In this document: positions 30,511 to 45,663 of the stretch, piece by piece
Position numbering within the stretch: position 1 is the stretch's first letter
Layout of the letters: each line of letters starts with the position of its first letter
Source: Latrodectus hesperus
Lineage: Eukaryota; Arthropoda; Arachnida; Araneae; Theridiidae
Length of the DNA: 64,000 nucleotides
Reading direction: 5' to 3'
Assembly (NCBI GenBank): GCA_037975125.1
Contig: CM075853.1
Coordinates: 28,758,295 to 28,822,294, forward strand
Translations under genes and position numbers: made by a program
Notes under the pieces: model-generated
Databases searched by the model: none
Told to the model about the DNA's origin: nothing
What the model saw: the letters and a program-made list of their open reading frames with translations, nothing else

Positions 30511-31648
30511 AAATAATTTTTAAAGAATAATTAGAGATTAAAAATAATTTTAAATAAACTAGTACGATAGATATTCAGCATTCAAGTTATTAGCGATACT
30601 CAAGACAGACAGGGGCACACTAACTGGTATTCTAAATGAACGTCACGGCAATACATGAAAGACGATTAGGTGCACAGGTGCCAGTTTGTTATATTTTTTT
30701 ATCATCAATCATACTATTTTCTGAACTAGTGAACTTGTTATTGTAATGTAAGTGCTGTTTTAATATCGGTTGTTGGCCGATGATACATTGGATTTTGGAC
30801 AGATAACTGAATATATCGCGGACCGGGAAATATTTCTTGCTGATAGGCAGTTGAGAAACACTGCTTTAGATCTGTCAAACTGTTTCAAAAGTAACTTAAA
30901 ATAATATAGTACTCGGTTAAATCTACAGATTATGATGAAAATGTAACTTGTTATTACAATTCTTTTAGCATTTTTTCTGAGTGTAACTAAGCATTGTTTT
31001 ACTGTAAAATGGCTTTTGAGAACAATGACAACATAAATGGCAACAAGATATTTGTTCACAAAAAGGACATTTTTTTTCCTTTTATGATTCCTAGGACTTA
31101 TTCAAACTCAAAATAAATGCTGCTTGTGGTAATGCTGTACCAGAAAAATCAATAGCACAAAGCACATGGCTGACAAGATTGAAGCATTAGTTACAGGTTC
31201 TTAACATACACGATCGTCATCATAAATTTAGCTGTCATTCAATGGAACTTCATTTTTCAATACTTATGAATAGAATTTCTGCTTAAGATCTGGCAACGCA
31301 ATTATTCTGTTGTGCGAATTATTAGATCTTACCTCATCTATGGTAGGCAATTATTTTGATTTTCGATCAACTCTAATAGCAATCTATGTGAAAGTGTGCC
31401 AAGCTAGCAACAGAATGATTAATGATGTCATCTTTAGCTCAACAATTCATGTTGAGCTAAAGTCTGTTAGTTAAATTCAATTAGTTTCCTTTTTTGTCTT
31501 AGATGCGTGTAGTGATCCAAAATCTACATTAAGTTGTAAAGTCTGGTTGAACTAATCTTCGTATACAAAATACGAGTGTTGCGAACATTAAACAAGAATT
31601 TGAAAATTAGTGCTTAGTTATGTGATCGAAATATCTAGAAAACATGTA
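30511..31648. other. Non-coding DNA
   Basis: No gene is confirmed. The frame on the - strand at 31059-30760 has no recognisable domain. Confidence 0.45.
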
Positions 31649-31845
31649 AGCAATCCTTATAAGAATTTAAAATGACACTTCATTCATAACTACTGTAAAA
31701 GGAGTTCTTGTTGGGAAACATTTCGTGTCAACAATATAACTTACTGTTTCTGATGGCCCTGCTGTTACGAAATGTTCCCTAACAGAACTCATTTTACAGT
31801 AGTTATGAATGAAGTGCCACAGTTTAGATTCTTATAAGGATTGCT
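31649..31845. mobile_element. Palindromic MITE-like element, ~85-base arms
   Basis: The sequence AGCAATCCTTATAAGAAT at the left is matched by its reverse complement at the right end (ATTCTTATAAGGATTGCT). The pairing continues inward through 'CACTTCATTCATAACTACTG' and 'AACATTTCGT' on both arms, leaving a spacer of about 40 bases. Identity between arms is about 90% by eye. It encodes nothing and has the structure of a small fold-back DNA transposon. Confidence 0.8.
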
Positions 31846-32984
<1,139 letters not shown>

Positions 32985-32989
32985 CGGAC

Positions 32990-33594
32990 CATATGGGCTG
33001 TACTTAAATTTTTCAATAACTAATTTGTTGAACATTAAAGAATAATTTTAAATATGACTGTTCTGAAAATTTATTGCAATCTGTCATGTTCGAATCCTAA
33101 TTATCAAAATGTTTACGAGAATGGAATACTGTTCATATTCATCAATCTTTGATAAAGTGTTCAGTTCATATTCTAGCATGATTCTGTTATAAGAAATATA
33201 CAAAAATATTAAAGGATTTAAACCTTATATATGTGTATATATTTTAGATTCAGACTTCAATTCCTTTATTAATGTGGTATTGAAATCTAGTGAGAAAGGG
33301 TCACCTCAAGTATGAACTTCATTGCAAAATAATGATTCAAATTTTGAGCCATTACCTATGGCACATCTTAAATTGGCTCTCCGGATTTAAACAATAGTGT
33401 ATTAGTAAGCTCTTGTGAGGTGTAAAACAACAAATACTTCCATACAGAATATAGCTATTACTCTTCTGGATTTGAATCCTAGTGGAAGGCATGCAAGATT
33501 ATTGTTTAGTACCAGATTTTAAGTATGTCAAAATGTTAATAATAAATTATTGTAGAGTTTTTTCTTATGATATTTAAACATACTATATTATAGG
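32990..33594. other. AT-rich non-coding DNA
   Basis: No gene is seen; there are short A/T runs only. Confidence 0.5.
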
Positions 33595-33599
33595 CATCG

Positions 33600-33935
33600 A
33601 AGGCCTTGATACTCTAGTTGTTTAGGGCATTCATTCTCATTATCGTAAAGTAATGAGTTCGAATTCCAACGATATCAAAGATCCATTGTGTTCACTAATG
33701 GCGATTGCGGCATATGAAATATGCCATGGTCGCAAAGTGAAATGATACCTCTGGGGTTGGCAAACCAAACATGTTTGGTTTCTGCTTCTAAATTATGAAG
33801 ACCCACTTTCGCTGCTACGATTTCATACCCACTGTGTGCCCTACTAGATAAGGTGCTAACAATTCTGCCTCTTGCAGTGCTGAAAGGTAGAAATCTCAGT
33901 AGATTATGCAACAACATATTATATGCATTAATTGT
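33600..33935 (+). mobile_element. SINE, same family as 55148-55496
   Basis: It aligns along most of its length to the SINE at 55148-55496. Shared landmarks are 'GTTGTTTAGGGCATTCATTC' against the other copy's 'GTTGTTAGGACGTCCGCTTT', then 'ATTCACTAATG', 'AAATGATACCTCT', 'CTTCTGCTT' and 'CACACCCACTG'. The B-box-like GAGTTCGAATTCC is at about 33654. It lies about 90 bases before the stum exon, in the preceding intron. Confidence 0.78.
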
Positions 33936-34027
33936 ATGCTTAATAAAATAAATAAATTATAATATTTTCTTCAGTTTAATGTAGTATTTACTTCATACAT
34001 TCATTATTCGTATTCTATTATTTTCAG

Positions 34028-34201
34028 GGACATTCTTAGCTGCCTTAACAGTGCTCTGCGGTTGTCCGACGGAGTACGAAGACAGGTGTACAGCCTTCCT
34101 GTATAACGTTCTCGCGTCGTTCCTGCAGCTCCTCACAGCCTTGATTGTAGTAGGCTGGGTCTGGAGCATCATGTGGGGCATTACATTTGTTGGTATTAGT
34201 A
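34028..34201 (+). CDS. stum: stum homologue, SPEC3-domain exon (internal)
   Basis: This exon encodes the conserved C-terminal half of a stum-type membrane protein, known in flies as a mediator of mechanosensory transduction. It reads 'GTFLAALTVLCGCPTEYEDR' then 'CTAFLYNVLASFLQLLTALI' and 'VVGWVWSIMWGITFVGIS'. This keeps the family features: G-T-F, T-V-L-C-G-C, a cysteine loop, and a long hydrophobic run with G-W and W-S-I-x-W-G. Two membrane segments are expected. A pyrimidine-rich AG acceptor ends at 34027 and a GTAAGT donor starts at 34202. Both splice phases split a codon: two bases at the start complete a glycine, and one base is left at the end. Without splicing the frame would stop at 34216-34218. 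The exon is far more GC-rich than its surroundings. Upstream exons are not seen in this window. Confidence 0.93.
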
Positions 34202-35435
34202 GTAAGTACTTCCAATGAACTTCTATAGTAAATTATTTGCTTTGATATTTATTAATAAATTATAACAAATCACCGAGATTGTTCCTGGCCGAAATTCAAT
34301 TAAGATAACTCCACATAAAAGAATAAGTAAACAGAAATAATATTGAACTTCAAACATGATACATCATTGATTGGGGACATTTATTAGTTAACCAAACCAT
34401 AGCTTACGTCTATACTTTCTTGAAAGATCTCTAAATCAAACGTTATGAGAGATCAGATGAAAATTTAAGGACATAATTGTCATTAATAGTCGTAATTAGT
34501 GCCTTTATAACCTCAATCGTACAGTTTCTGCCAAATCCTTTGGATTTTAATGTTGTGAATCCCGGAAAAGCAAAATGAATTAATGAGCAAAGCAATGTAA
34601 TTAACGAAGAACAAAAAAATGAAAACGTAACCAAATAAAATCTTTTACAACAAAAACGTTGAAGGAATATGCTTTGCCATGTATGCTTGAGTTTAAATTA
34701 ATTCGCGTGGTTTATTTCATCTGTGGTAGTTGGATAATTCTAAATAATCTTATGATCGAGACACACATGCTAAGTAGAAGCTATCTGAGAAACGATAACA
34801 ATTCGAGTGACATTTTATTAAAAAAGTCTCATAATCAACCATAACAAACTATAAGCTAACTCATTATCCTAAATTTAAGAAGAATTTAAGACATCTCCTT
34901 TGTATACTTCAACAGAAATTTGTTATCCATACTCCATATTTCACTGTTTTCTACATTAAGGTTGCAAGTATGGTAGAGAAGTGAGTCCAACGACTCGGAA
35001 AGCCAAAGTCGAAAAATAAAATGAGTTTTATTAAACGCGGTTTTTTTTAATTGAAAAGTACATAATCACAAAGGTAGCATTTGAATAAATTTTACAGTTA
35101 AGGTTTAACAAAAACTAATTAGATAATTTTCAATCCTGTGGTTTACTCTATATTCATTAGGGGCTGAAAATACAGAGAAACGACTAGAAAAAGTGTCTAC
35201 ATAGCGATATAAAAAAGAAATGAAAATTCGCAGTCGCTTATCATTATTGTCTTTATCACTAGGTTTAACAATTTCATCCACTGTCATACCAGCTATAATG
35301 ATTTAATGCAGTCCAGCAGATATTCTAATTAACGGGTTTTTATTTCTTTGCACTCTTCTGCTTAGGTTTGAAAACAAAGTGGTAAAAAAATAGTTCATAG
35401 AAAGAGGAATTAAAATGAAATTTAACCTATTGGCT

Positions 35436-35784
35436 ATTGTAACATATTCAAGTATGGGGAGTTTCAAGTCTGGGGATTCATTCAGTATGCTCCAACAAAA
35501 ATGAATTGTAACATATTCAAGTATGGGGAATTTCAAGTCTGGGGATTCATTCAGTATGCTCCAACAAAAATGAATTGTAACATATTCAAGTATGGGGAAT
35601 TTCAAGTCTGGGGATTCATTCAGTATGCTCCAACAAAAATGAATTGTAACATATTCAAGTATGGGGAATTTCAAGTCTGGGGATTCATTCAGTATGCTCC
35701 AACAAAAATGAATTGTAACATATTCAAGTATGGGGAATTTCAAGTCTGGGGATTCATTCAGTATGCTCCAACAAAAATGAATTG
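35436..35784. repeat. Minisatellite, 69-bp unit, five nearly identical copies
   Basis: Five full units (35436-35780) plus four extra bases. The units are identical except for one G/A difference in the first copy (GGGGAGTTTC versus GGGGAATTTC). The unit is 23 codons long and lacks stops in one frame on each strand. This gives repeated peptides such as 'MNCNIFKYGEFQVWGF...' on + and 'ESPDLKFPILEYVTIHFCW' on -. It lies inside the proposed stum intron. Near identity shows a recent expansion, and it should be length-polymorphic. Confidence 0.97.
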
Positions 35785-37015
35785 CTTTGTTTTGATTTTT
35801 GTGCTCATGTTTTGTCACTACTTCAGTGAATTCCATGAATAAAGTTGCAATTGTTATGGAGCACGGTGAAAATGTCACCTGAAGTTCATGAGTTGATCGA
35901 GTGTAAAATAAACCGATTTTTCCTTGAACCATACATAATGTATACAAGCTTAATGACGATTAAGCTTAATAACTGTGTGTTTCAATACTTTTTCGTCTTT
36001 ATACTTTCACTTTCTTTTCACTTCTTTGTCACTTTTCTCATAATACTGGTCACCACTCTACAATATTTGTGAATTCAATAGCAAAAAACATTTTCTGGAA
36101 GAACAAATAGTTCATATTTATCTATTTTTGCTCTCGACATTCTTTTATCAGACAATACATATGTTTTTTGCTTATTCATCTCTTGGAAATGTCTTCATAT
36201 AAACATTACAGTAAAGAAGTTTTTATTTCGGTTATGTACAGTACAACAAAATAAAAAACTATTATTTAACATACATTTGTTTAAATAATAAGTCCAATAT
36301 TTAAGTCTTAATTAGATTTAGATAAATCCCCCTATTTCTTTAATTTCTATCGCAAAATAGTTTTTTATCACTCGACAAATGAACTTGATATCATTTCAGT
36401 TTTGAAATTCAAATTAGACATAAGTTTACAAAGTACTTGTCACAAAGCTCATATGCTAATGCCCTTCCTCCAGTGGGCGACAGCTCTCACAAAGCAAAAT
36501 TGATACAAAATGAAACAAAAATAATAAAAAAATGCCTCTATTAACAGATTCTTCTTTTAATCCGTCAGGTTTTAAACCATCAGACAGATCCTTGCTGCAA
36601 ACCCAAAAACATAAATTTATTCAGAATCGTTACATATAATTATGCTTCGCACTGTAATTTGTACATTAATATTAAATTGAAATGGAATGAAATATATATC
36701 ATTTTACATTACACTGAGAAAATTAAATATACAAATAAAAATACATTGTTAAATGTAATTTAATAAATTTTAAGGTTTTCAAAACAATTAAATTTCCATA
36801 ACACAATTCATCTGAATTAAATGCTTTCGTTCTTTCTTTTTCTGTTAAACAGCAACAAGTTCACTCGATATTTAGCCAATGTTTAATATTTTTAATCCTT
36901 TTGAAATATAGAAAAATATTTATAGTTCAGATTCTCTCTGCTCAAATATTTGATAAAGTATCATACTTGTTACTCATTCAGAATTATTATTTAAACACAA
37001 GCTATATCTTAAAAA

Positions 37016-38760
<1,745 letters not shown>

Positions 38761-38780
<20 letters not shown>

Positions 38781-38809
38781 ATATATTATATATATACAGA
38801 GAGAGAGAT
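38761..38809. repeat. (GA)n microsatellite
   Basis: Ten GA units at 38761-38780, then TA-rich sequence, then a second shorter GA run at 38800-38808. It occupies the position where the right tip of the Tc1 element would be. Confidence 0.93.
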
Positions 38810-39854
38810 ATACACACAGCTATGTAAATAAATGAACAAAATTTTTCCAATAAAATTGACTATACTTTAATTTTCTATACAATGGTTTTATTATCTATTT
38901 CTTATCATTTTCATGTACTAGTTTCTCTTAAAAGCTAATGCTCAAAATTTTCTAACTTACCAACACGCAATAAGCTGAATAACAAATACATTCTACGAAA
39001 AGAAAACTGCCAAAAGTCTCAAATATTCACGGTACTTGTCCATGAAAATCTCGAAGAAAAAGTACGCAGTTTGTCAGACGGAAATATCTGTAACCAAACG
39101 TTTCCCCATCAATCAGGATTTTGAAATTCACTGTTTCATGATGAGAATAAATAAAAGGTTTTTACCTTTTTTTTATTTTTACATTCTACTATGAATTTCT
39201 GTGCGTGTGAGATTACTGAAAATCTGAAGTCTGTACTTAACAATGTGGAATGACTTGCGTTAGATATCCAAATGTGCCAATCTTAACATTAGTGACCGTT
39301 TTGGTGGTTTTATAACTATTCCACAGTATTTTAGTACTATATATGCTTCTTACTGTACACTGTCAAAAGATCAATCGAATTCTCTTGCACTTTTTAGTTT
39401 TGGCAATGTCGCATTTTAAATGTAATCATTTCTTGGAAAACGTGAATAACATTTTCCTTTTAGATTAATATGACATGCTTATATCTTTAGGTTTTGTTTT
39501 TGTTTCTAAGTACAAGAATCTGAACAATAGGATATTTTATTCAAGATTTTCCAAAATTCTTTTATCACACCAGAGTTATAGAGAATTATAATACAAAAAT
39601 ATATTGTTTATAAAAAAACACTATAAATTCTGTGCTCTGTTAAAAATGTTTGTGTCAAAAATAGTTGAATTTTTTAAAATAAATTTGATTTCTTCATTTA
39701 GCAATTCCATTATGACATTTCTTCTAAATGATATTCATGACAACTGCACTGAATTTAATCTAAATCGATCCAAAAATTCATATAAAGAATCCAATGCACG
39801 TAATATGATTTTATTAAAAATTACTCAAACTGTGTTGCTGGCGACAAAAATACC
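38810..39854. other. Intronic AT-rich DNA
   Basis: Nothing recognisable. The 194-codon frame starting at 39604 runs through the MITE at 39855-40109 and is not a gene. Confidence 0.55.
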
Positions 39855-40109
39855 GGCACAGGTGCCGTATAATCCAGGATGCCAAATTCTGAGATTGGCG
39901 AATTTTTGGCGGATTTTCTTATGTATCTGGCAACCTCGTTTTTATTACGTCATACATATGGAGACCTATAAGAATTGTGTAGAAAATTCTATTTTGGTAA
40001 CCCTAGTATTTACGTCATCGCGCACGTCACGATACGTCATCTTGGCAGCATTTCTTCGTCACCAAAAAAATTCAGAATTTGGAATCATGGTATATACGGC
40101 ACCTGTGCC
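39855..40109. mobile_element. 255-bp MITE, copy 2 (inverted relative to copy 1)
   Basis: Exactly the same length as copy 1 at 14268-14522 and aligned to it along its whole length in opposite orientation. Shared landmarks include 'GGCGGATTTTCTTATGTATC', 'GGAGACCTATAAGAAT' and 'GTAACCCTAGTATTTACGT'. Termini are GGCACAGGTGCC/GGCACCTGTGCC. A target duplication is not clean here (AAATACC before, AAATAGC after). Confidence 0.92.
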
Positions 40110-40219
40110 AAATAGCAATTGTACAAAATTTCAAGATCCAGTTGGAGATGAACTTGATCCTTTATTAAAGGTTTTGCAAATTTCTTGAGATTTCAATTAT
40201 GCAGAAAAAATGTATGTTG

Positions 40220-40247
40220 TTTTTTTTTTTTTTTTTTTTTTTTTTTT
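40220..40247. repeat. Poly(T) run
   Basis: 28 consecutive T residues. No retrotransposon body was found next to it. Confidence 0.97.
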
Positions 40248-41640
40248 GAGTTCTTGTAGATTGCAAGTACTTTCTCCTTAAGGTGAACCAAAGAATTTAG
40301 TTTTATTTAGTTTAATCTCAAATTCTTGCTTGTGTTCATTGATGATAGTTTTCAAAGTGAAATTTGAGATCAAATAACACCCAACTTATTCCTCCATTTT
40401 ACTTTCTTTATTAAAATTTTCTTTTCATTTCCTCAGTTGTTTTAGTTTTCTCATGCTCATATTATAAAAGAAGTCTACTAAAATGACAAGTTTTACATAC
40501 AATACAATAAAGGAATTATATGTAAAACAATATACAATAAAGGAACTTAATCCATTTCTCAACATGATTTCCTGCTTTTATCACAAAATAATGATGTTTC
40601 TATTCTTAAAATATGAAGCATTTAATTTAAAGTGATCTTTGAGACGTTAAACTGAAAGACTACTTTTTATTAATTTTCACTATTTTCCTAATGTTCATAT
40701 CAATTTCTGTTCCGAAAACAATAAGAGAAACCTTATATCTTTGAGTATCATGATTTTATGAAAAAGTGGCAGAATCATGCTCTTTTAGCATCCAGAGTCT
40801 TGCTGATTTTAATTTGTCTTGAATGGGTATTGCTTTTTCAGTAGTCCTCTCTTTTTAATGCGATATTTCTAAAAATTCAAATAAACCATACTTTAAATCA
40901 TACACACTTTAACTTCAAAACTTTTTATTCGGACAGTATAATATTACCACAATGAGACGTATTACTACTATTATGATGATTTCAATGCTTAAGTGAAGTA
41001 ATTCATTAAACAATCTGAGATTAAAATTTATAAGAATATTTGCATAAATATATTTGTATATGTGCATTTGTAAATAAGGATAACAACAAAAATCTATTAA
41101 ATTTTTTAGCAAAAATTACACTTTTTTAATAATAATTTACGCTATGAGAGAATAATCATTGAAAATTGTAGAAACATCTCATTAGCAATTTTTTGGAATT
41201 AAATACATGTAAATTACATTAAAAAAATTAAGATCAGTAAATAACATGTCATAAAAATAACTTTACTAACTTTGTTGATTAAAAGCATAAATCTTTATAA
41301 TAACACATTCACTGTGTGTAATTTTTAACAGTTTACTAATATACTCTTTTCATTACAGTGTTTTTCATATTGATTAATGTCTGGTAATGATTAAAGTAGC
41401 ATTGCATTGTAAACATTTCATGAAATAAATTAACTCTAATCTTGTTCAGTGATAAACCATTTAACAAGTATAATGTAAACTTATTTCGATGCAATTAAAA
41501 ATTGAGCTGCTGGTGTTCAAAAATTTTGATTTTTCTTAAAACAAACAATTATTGGCTTATATACTTTTCTCAATAAATCATAAATTTTGATAATGTTGAA
41601 TTTTAAATGAATTTTCTTACAAGACTCTCATTTAATTACC
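40248..41640. other. Intronic AT-rich DNA
   Basis: No feature seen before the acceptor of the proposed last stum exon. Confidence 0.5.
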
Positions 41641-41656
41641 GTTCTTTGCATTTCAG

Positions 41657-41697
41657 TTTCCAAAAAGGAACACGACTTCGTCACTGCTACCTTATGA
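41657..41697 (+). CDS. stum: stum homologue, proposed last exon
   Basis: A 41-base coding segment preceded by a good acceptor (TTCTTTGCATTTCAG, ending 41656). Spliced to the exon ending at 34201, its first two bases complete an isoleucine codon, and the frame reads 'ISKKEHDFVTATL' followed by TGA at 41695-41697. In stum-family proteins the W-G of the last membrane segment is followed by seven residues, then I-S and a short polar tail. The joined product has exactly that spacing. The tail begins with two lysines, as expected for a cytoplasmic end after a membrane helix. The evidence is phase, splice signal and family layout. The alternative is an unspliced end at 34218. Confidence 0.75.
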
Positions 41698-42335
41698 TGC
41701 CACTTGTATTCCTGTAAACAGTGACATCGACCATTGTTTAACTGAATCAGTGCCAGGAAGCGATTCGTTGAGGAAAAAAAGAAGTTTTGGTGCACACCAT
41801 TTCTTTAATTGAACAGAAAGGAAATTACTTCTATCCATGGGTTCTCGAGAAGCCTTGGGAAAGAGTTTCTTCATAACATATTCGTGAACAGCGGAAAGCT
41901 TCCTTTTCAACTTCGTACTAAAAACAGTGAGAGGATGAAAGATGTCAACAAGTGCTGAGTAGAATCTGTGATATTCCTTATTGAAATGCTAGCTGACTGC
42001 ACGCTTTACTGTGACTGGACCGTCACTAGAAGTAAACGTAAATCTGTTAACTAATATATCTGCAAAGTGAACTTGTAGATATGACTGCAACCAATTGAAA
42101 AATTATCGAAGTTCCCCTATATGACGTACACTTCCATCGTTGCACAATTTTATTTTACATAAGGACAAGAAATTCGAATTCAGCCAAAAGAAACTCTTCA
42201 TGTAGGAAAGTAGGTATATGCTTGTGCATCATACATTCTCTCAGAAAACTCAGTGCAAATCCTTACAATGTTTTCGCCAAAACACGTAAGCATTTGGACA
42301 TAATTTTCTGGCAATAAATAACATTAAAAAAGCGT
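41698..42335 (+). other. Probable stum 3' untranslated region
   Basis: This stretch after the stop is less AT-rich than the surrounding DNA to about 42290. It contains AATAAA at 42313-42318, followed by a run of A and a GTGGTT segment, which would place the poly(A) site near 42335. The reading frame on the opposite strand at 41910-41692 shows no known domain. Confidence 0.45.
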
Positions 42336-45300
42336 GGTTATTAAAATCAGAATAAACCAATCCTTATGAAGCAACAGAAAAAATTTTCAATTTAAATTCT
42401 CAAACAGAACATTGGAAATTTTATAATTATCATATTTTCAAAACATTTAAAAAAATTTCAGTGAAAAACATGTTGAGTTAAAGTATTTGCAGAAATTTCG
42501 GTTCTCAGATATTATTCTTCAATTTATCCACATCTAAAAACAGTTTTTAATATTTCAAACTAAGCCTAATATGGCCTTCCGCAATCTAGGTTTCTGATTC
42601 CAGCTTTAAATATAAATTGGTACTTCGCTGTCCAGCATACACATGTTGAAAAGGAAACAATTTTTCTTTCTCTGGATGGTTCAAATTGAAATATATTGCT
42701 GTTAAAAAATGTCATTGCAAAAGATCAAATTCATAACTAATTTGTTTGTTTTTGTGAATCAGGATACATTAATTTTTAAGTGTGTGCACACACACAACAA
42801 TTACATTGCATAATTTTGAACATTGGATGACATATTGACAGGCTTTTGAGAAATATATTTGCTTACATTATTTTCCGATTTCATTTTGCAATTATATTTT
42901 CCATCATATGCTGTTTCCAAAATAGATTTCTTACGTTATATACGGCATTACATAGTAATCTAATACATAAATGAAGGTGTAATTCTTGTGTACGTAATAT
43001 GTACAAAAGGCTTTATGCGTGTTGAAAATTTTATAACTTTCTAAGAATAAAACAGATGTTTTGGTTCCGAAAGTTTTCGAAAAACGACGTTATAGGAATG
43101 ACCTGAAGTTAATTTTAATACATGCATAAGAATTTGTTCTGAATATTATATCGTTTAAAGTTCAGTAATAATTATGAAAAATCTAACAAAAGCTTCTCTT
43201 GAATAGTTCTAAAAATTATGTACGTTACATTTCGAAATTTGTCATTTCATTGACAATATTGCCTCTAATATTGAAGTATATTTGTGCATATTCACATAAA
43301 TAAAGAATGTTAGTAATTTTCCTTAGTTGAAATAAATTCATTATTAATCAGTTCAGAATTTAAAGTAAATTTGTGAATAGAAGCTAACAGTTCAATTATT
43401 TTAATAAAATATATTAACCACATAAAATGATAAGGTTATTACTACAGTATGTCTCAAAGCTTCTATAAAAAATGAAGCTGGGTTTTTGCATTAAGGAATT
43501 GACGAGAATAATTCACTGAGTTATTCTTTTATGATTTAGATAGGTACTGGAACAAATAGACCTTTTCCTGCAAAGAAAAGTAAGATCATTAACTTGGCGT
43601 GCAGTCAAAAAGAATGTTGATTCTCTCAGTATGCAACAAAACGATCTACTAAATTTCTATACAAGAAAATAAGTTAGTTTAGAAATATTCTGGTTTTCCT
43701 AGATAGGTTATATGACGATAATACATTTGATATAGCAATAGTACTATAGATAAGAATATCAACTATATTTTAATCTCTTCATATTTTAATACCTAACATA
43801 ATGTGATTCTATTTCACAAACCCATTCTGCCTTCACAGAAGTGGCTCTTTTGAAAGAAACTTGCTTTGAAAAATCGCAAGGTATAAATTTGTTAAGTGGT
43901 ATTTATGGCAAAGAGAGAGAGAGAGAAATTACGATTATTGATGCAAATATTTTACTATTTGGCAATATAATATCGTCTTACAATATTAAGCAATTATGTT
44001 ATAAAAGTGATCAAACTAAACTTTTAAAGTAGTTTTGAACATCACAAGATTTTTCAAACAATTGTTTATAAAAAAAAATTATGCTTATGAGTTACACAAA
44101 AATTCTTTTTTGAAAACATCTATATGATTCAATTTCATTTACTTAAAAAATGCATAATTTTACAATTCGATGTGAGTTATATTCTATTATTAAAAGTCTT
44201 TCTAATGTCTCAAATCATTTCTATAAAATAGAATTTTAGAAAGGCACAAGTTTTGATTAAATTTCTTTTCTTTCATTATAAAATTTTAAAAGTATTTTAA
44301 GCAAATTATAAATTTAGGAATACAGTTTTAAAAGTTATTTCAATTAAAAATATATCATTAAAATTCACAGTTAAACAGAAATATAAAACGCTAGAGAGTG
44401 TAAGAAGTGACACAGAAAAAAGTAAAGAAAACCATTCCGAATTCCAATTTTTCTATTTCGCAGCCATAAGAAGAACATTCAGAATTTTTTTTAAAGACGT
44501 ATGAAATGTATTCCGAATTCCATTTTTACATCCACAAGAAAAGCATCCGGAATTTCATTTTTTTTTTTTTAATTTTACAGTTATAAAAAAGAGTTTCGAA
44601 TTCCTGTATTTTAATTTTACTCATTACATTAGCCATTGATTTTAACGCAGTACTCTAAATCCTTCCCTAAATTTATTATAAAATCTTAGAATGTTATGCT
44701 ATTTCCTATTATTATAAAATTTTCAATGATTTTAAAGTATTCTGGAATAGTTCCCACATAACTTAATAATAACGTAGCATTACAATAGATTTTTATTGTA
44801 CTTGATTACATTTCAAGTCGAATACCAATCCACATTCGATGAAACTATGTGGTATCTTTTTTTTTTCTTGTATTTCATTACATGAGTATATACAATCAAA
44901 ATTCAGAGTTAAAAATTTACATGTTAAAATATATAATTGATATCATGAAAGGAAAAAAAATTTATTGAAAATTGCCTTTTTTGTAATTCTAGTTTATAGA
45001 AATAATTCAAGACATTTAAGAATGTTTTATTATTTTAATTTATCTCACTTTTAATGGAAAAGTCAAACATTTATTGAACTAAAGGAAAATGTTACATAAA
45101 AAATAGATTGACTGCATAAAACTTTAAAATGAGTTGATAAACTTTAATTGAAGAAATTTCTCATTGTCATGTTACGAAAGCTTTTAAATCACCTGAGACT
45201 ACCGTTTAGATTTGCGCTTTGATTTTTTGTTTAATTAAGATAATTAACCAGTAAGAAATGGTAAAAAATGTATAGGCAAACATTAAAAGAATGAAGTTGA

Positions 45301-45639
45301 AAAAAAATAATACAATTACACAAATCTGAAAACTTTTTGAAATAAATACTTTTAGTCAAAACTGAAAATATATGTTTCAAAACATTTCAAATTTATTTAA
45401 CTGCTGCATTTCTTCTACTTTTTTTTATATAATAGAGATTTGATTAATCATTTCTTAGAAGTTTGAAAAGTTTATACAAGTTAATAATAAAATTTAAGAA
45501 TTGATAATATATTATATTATCTCCATTCTTAAATATATTGGTTCAATACTCAATGTTAATTCTTAATGCATTTATTCATTGTTCGCTTACATTTAATTTT
45601 ATAATCAAAACATTATATATTTTTAAGCATTTTCTGCTA
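42336..45639. other. AT-rich intergenic DNA
   Basis: No gene or repeat family is recognised. A short GA run lies at about 43913-43925. Confidence 0.5.
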
Positions 45640-45663
45640 TTTTTTTTTTTTTTTTTTTTTTTT
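45640..45663. repeat. Poly(T) run
   Basis: 24 consecutive T residues with no recognisable element beside it. Confidence 0.96.

Noticed and set aside
35303..35947. 214-codon frame on the - strand and 113-codon frame on the + strand
   Set aside because: Both are produced by the stop-free 69-bp minisatellite and have no start context, splice context or domain outside it.
39604..40188. 194-codon frame on the + strand
   Set aside because: It runs from AT-rich DNA through the 255-bp MITE; the open frame is chance.
41692..41910. 72-codon - strand frame starting MKRKLSAVHEY
   Set aside because: No recognisable domain; it lies over the probable stum 3' untranslated region on the opposite strand.
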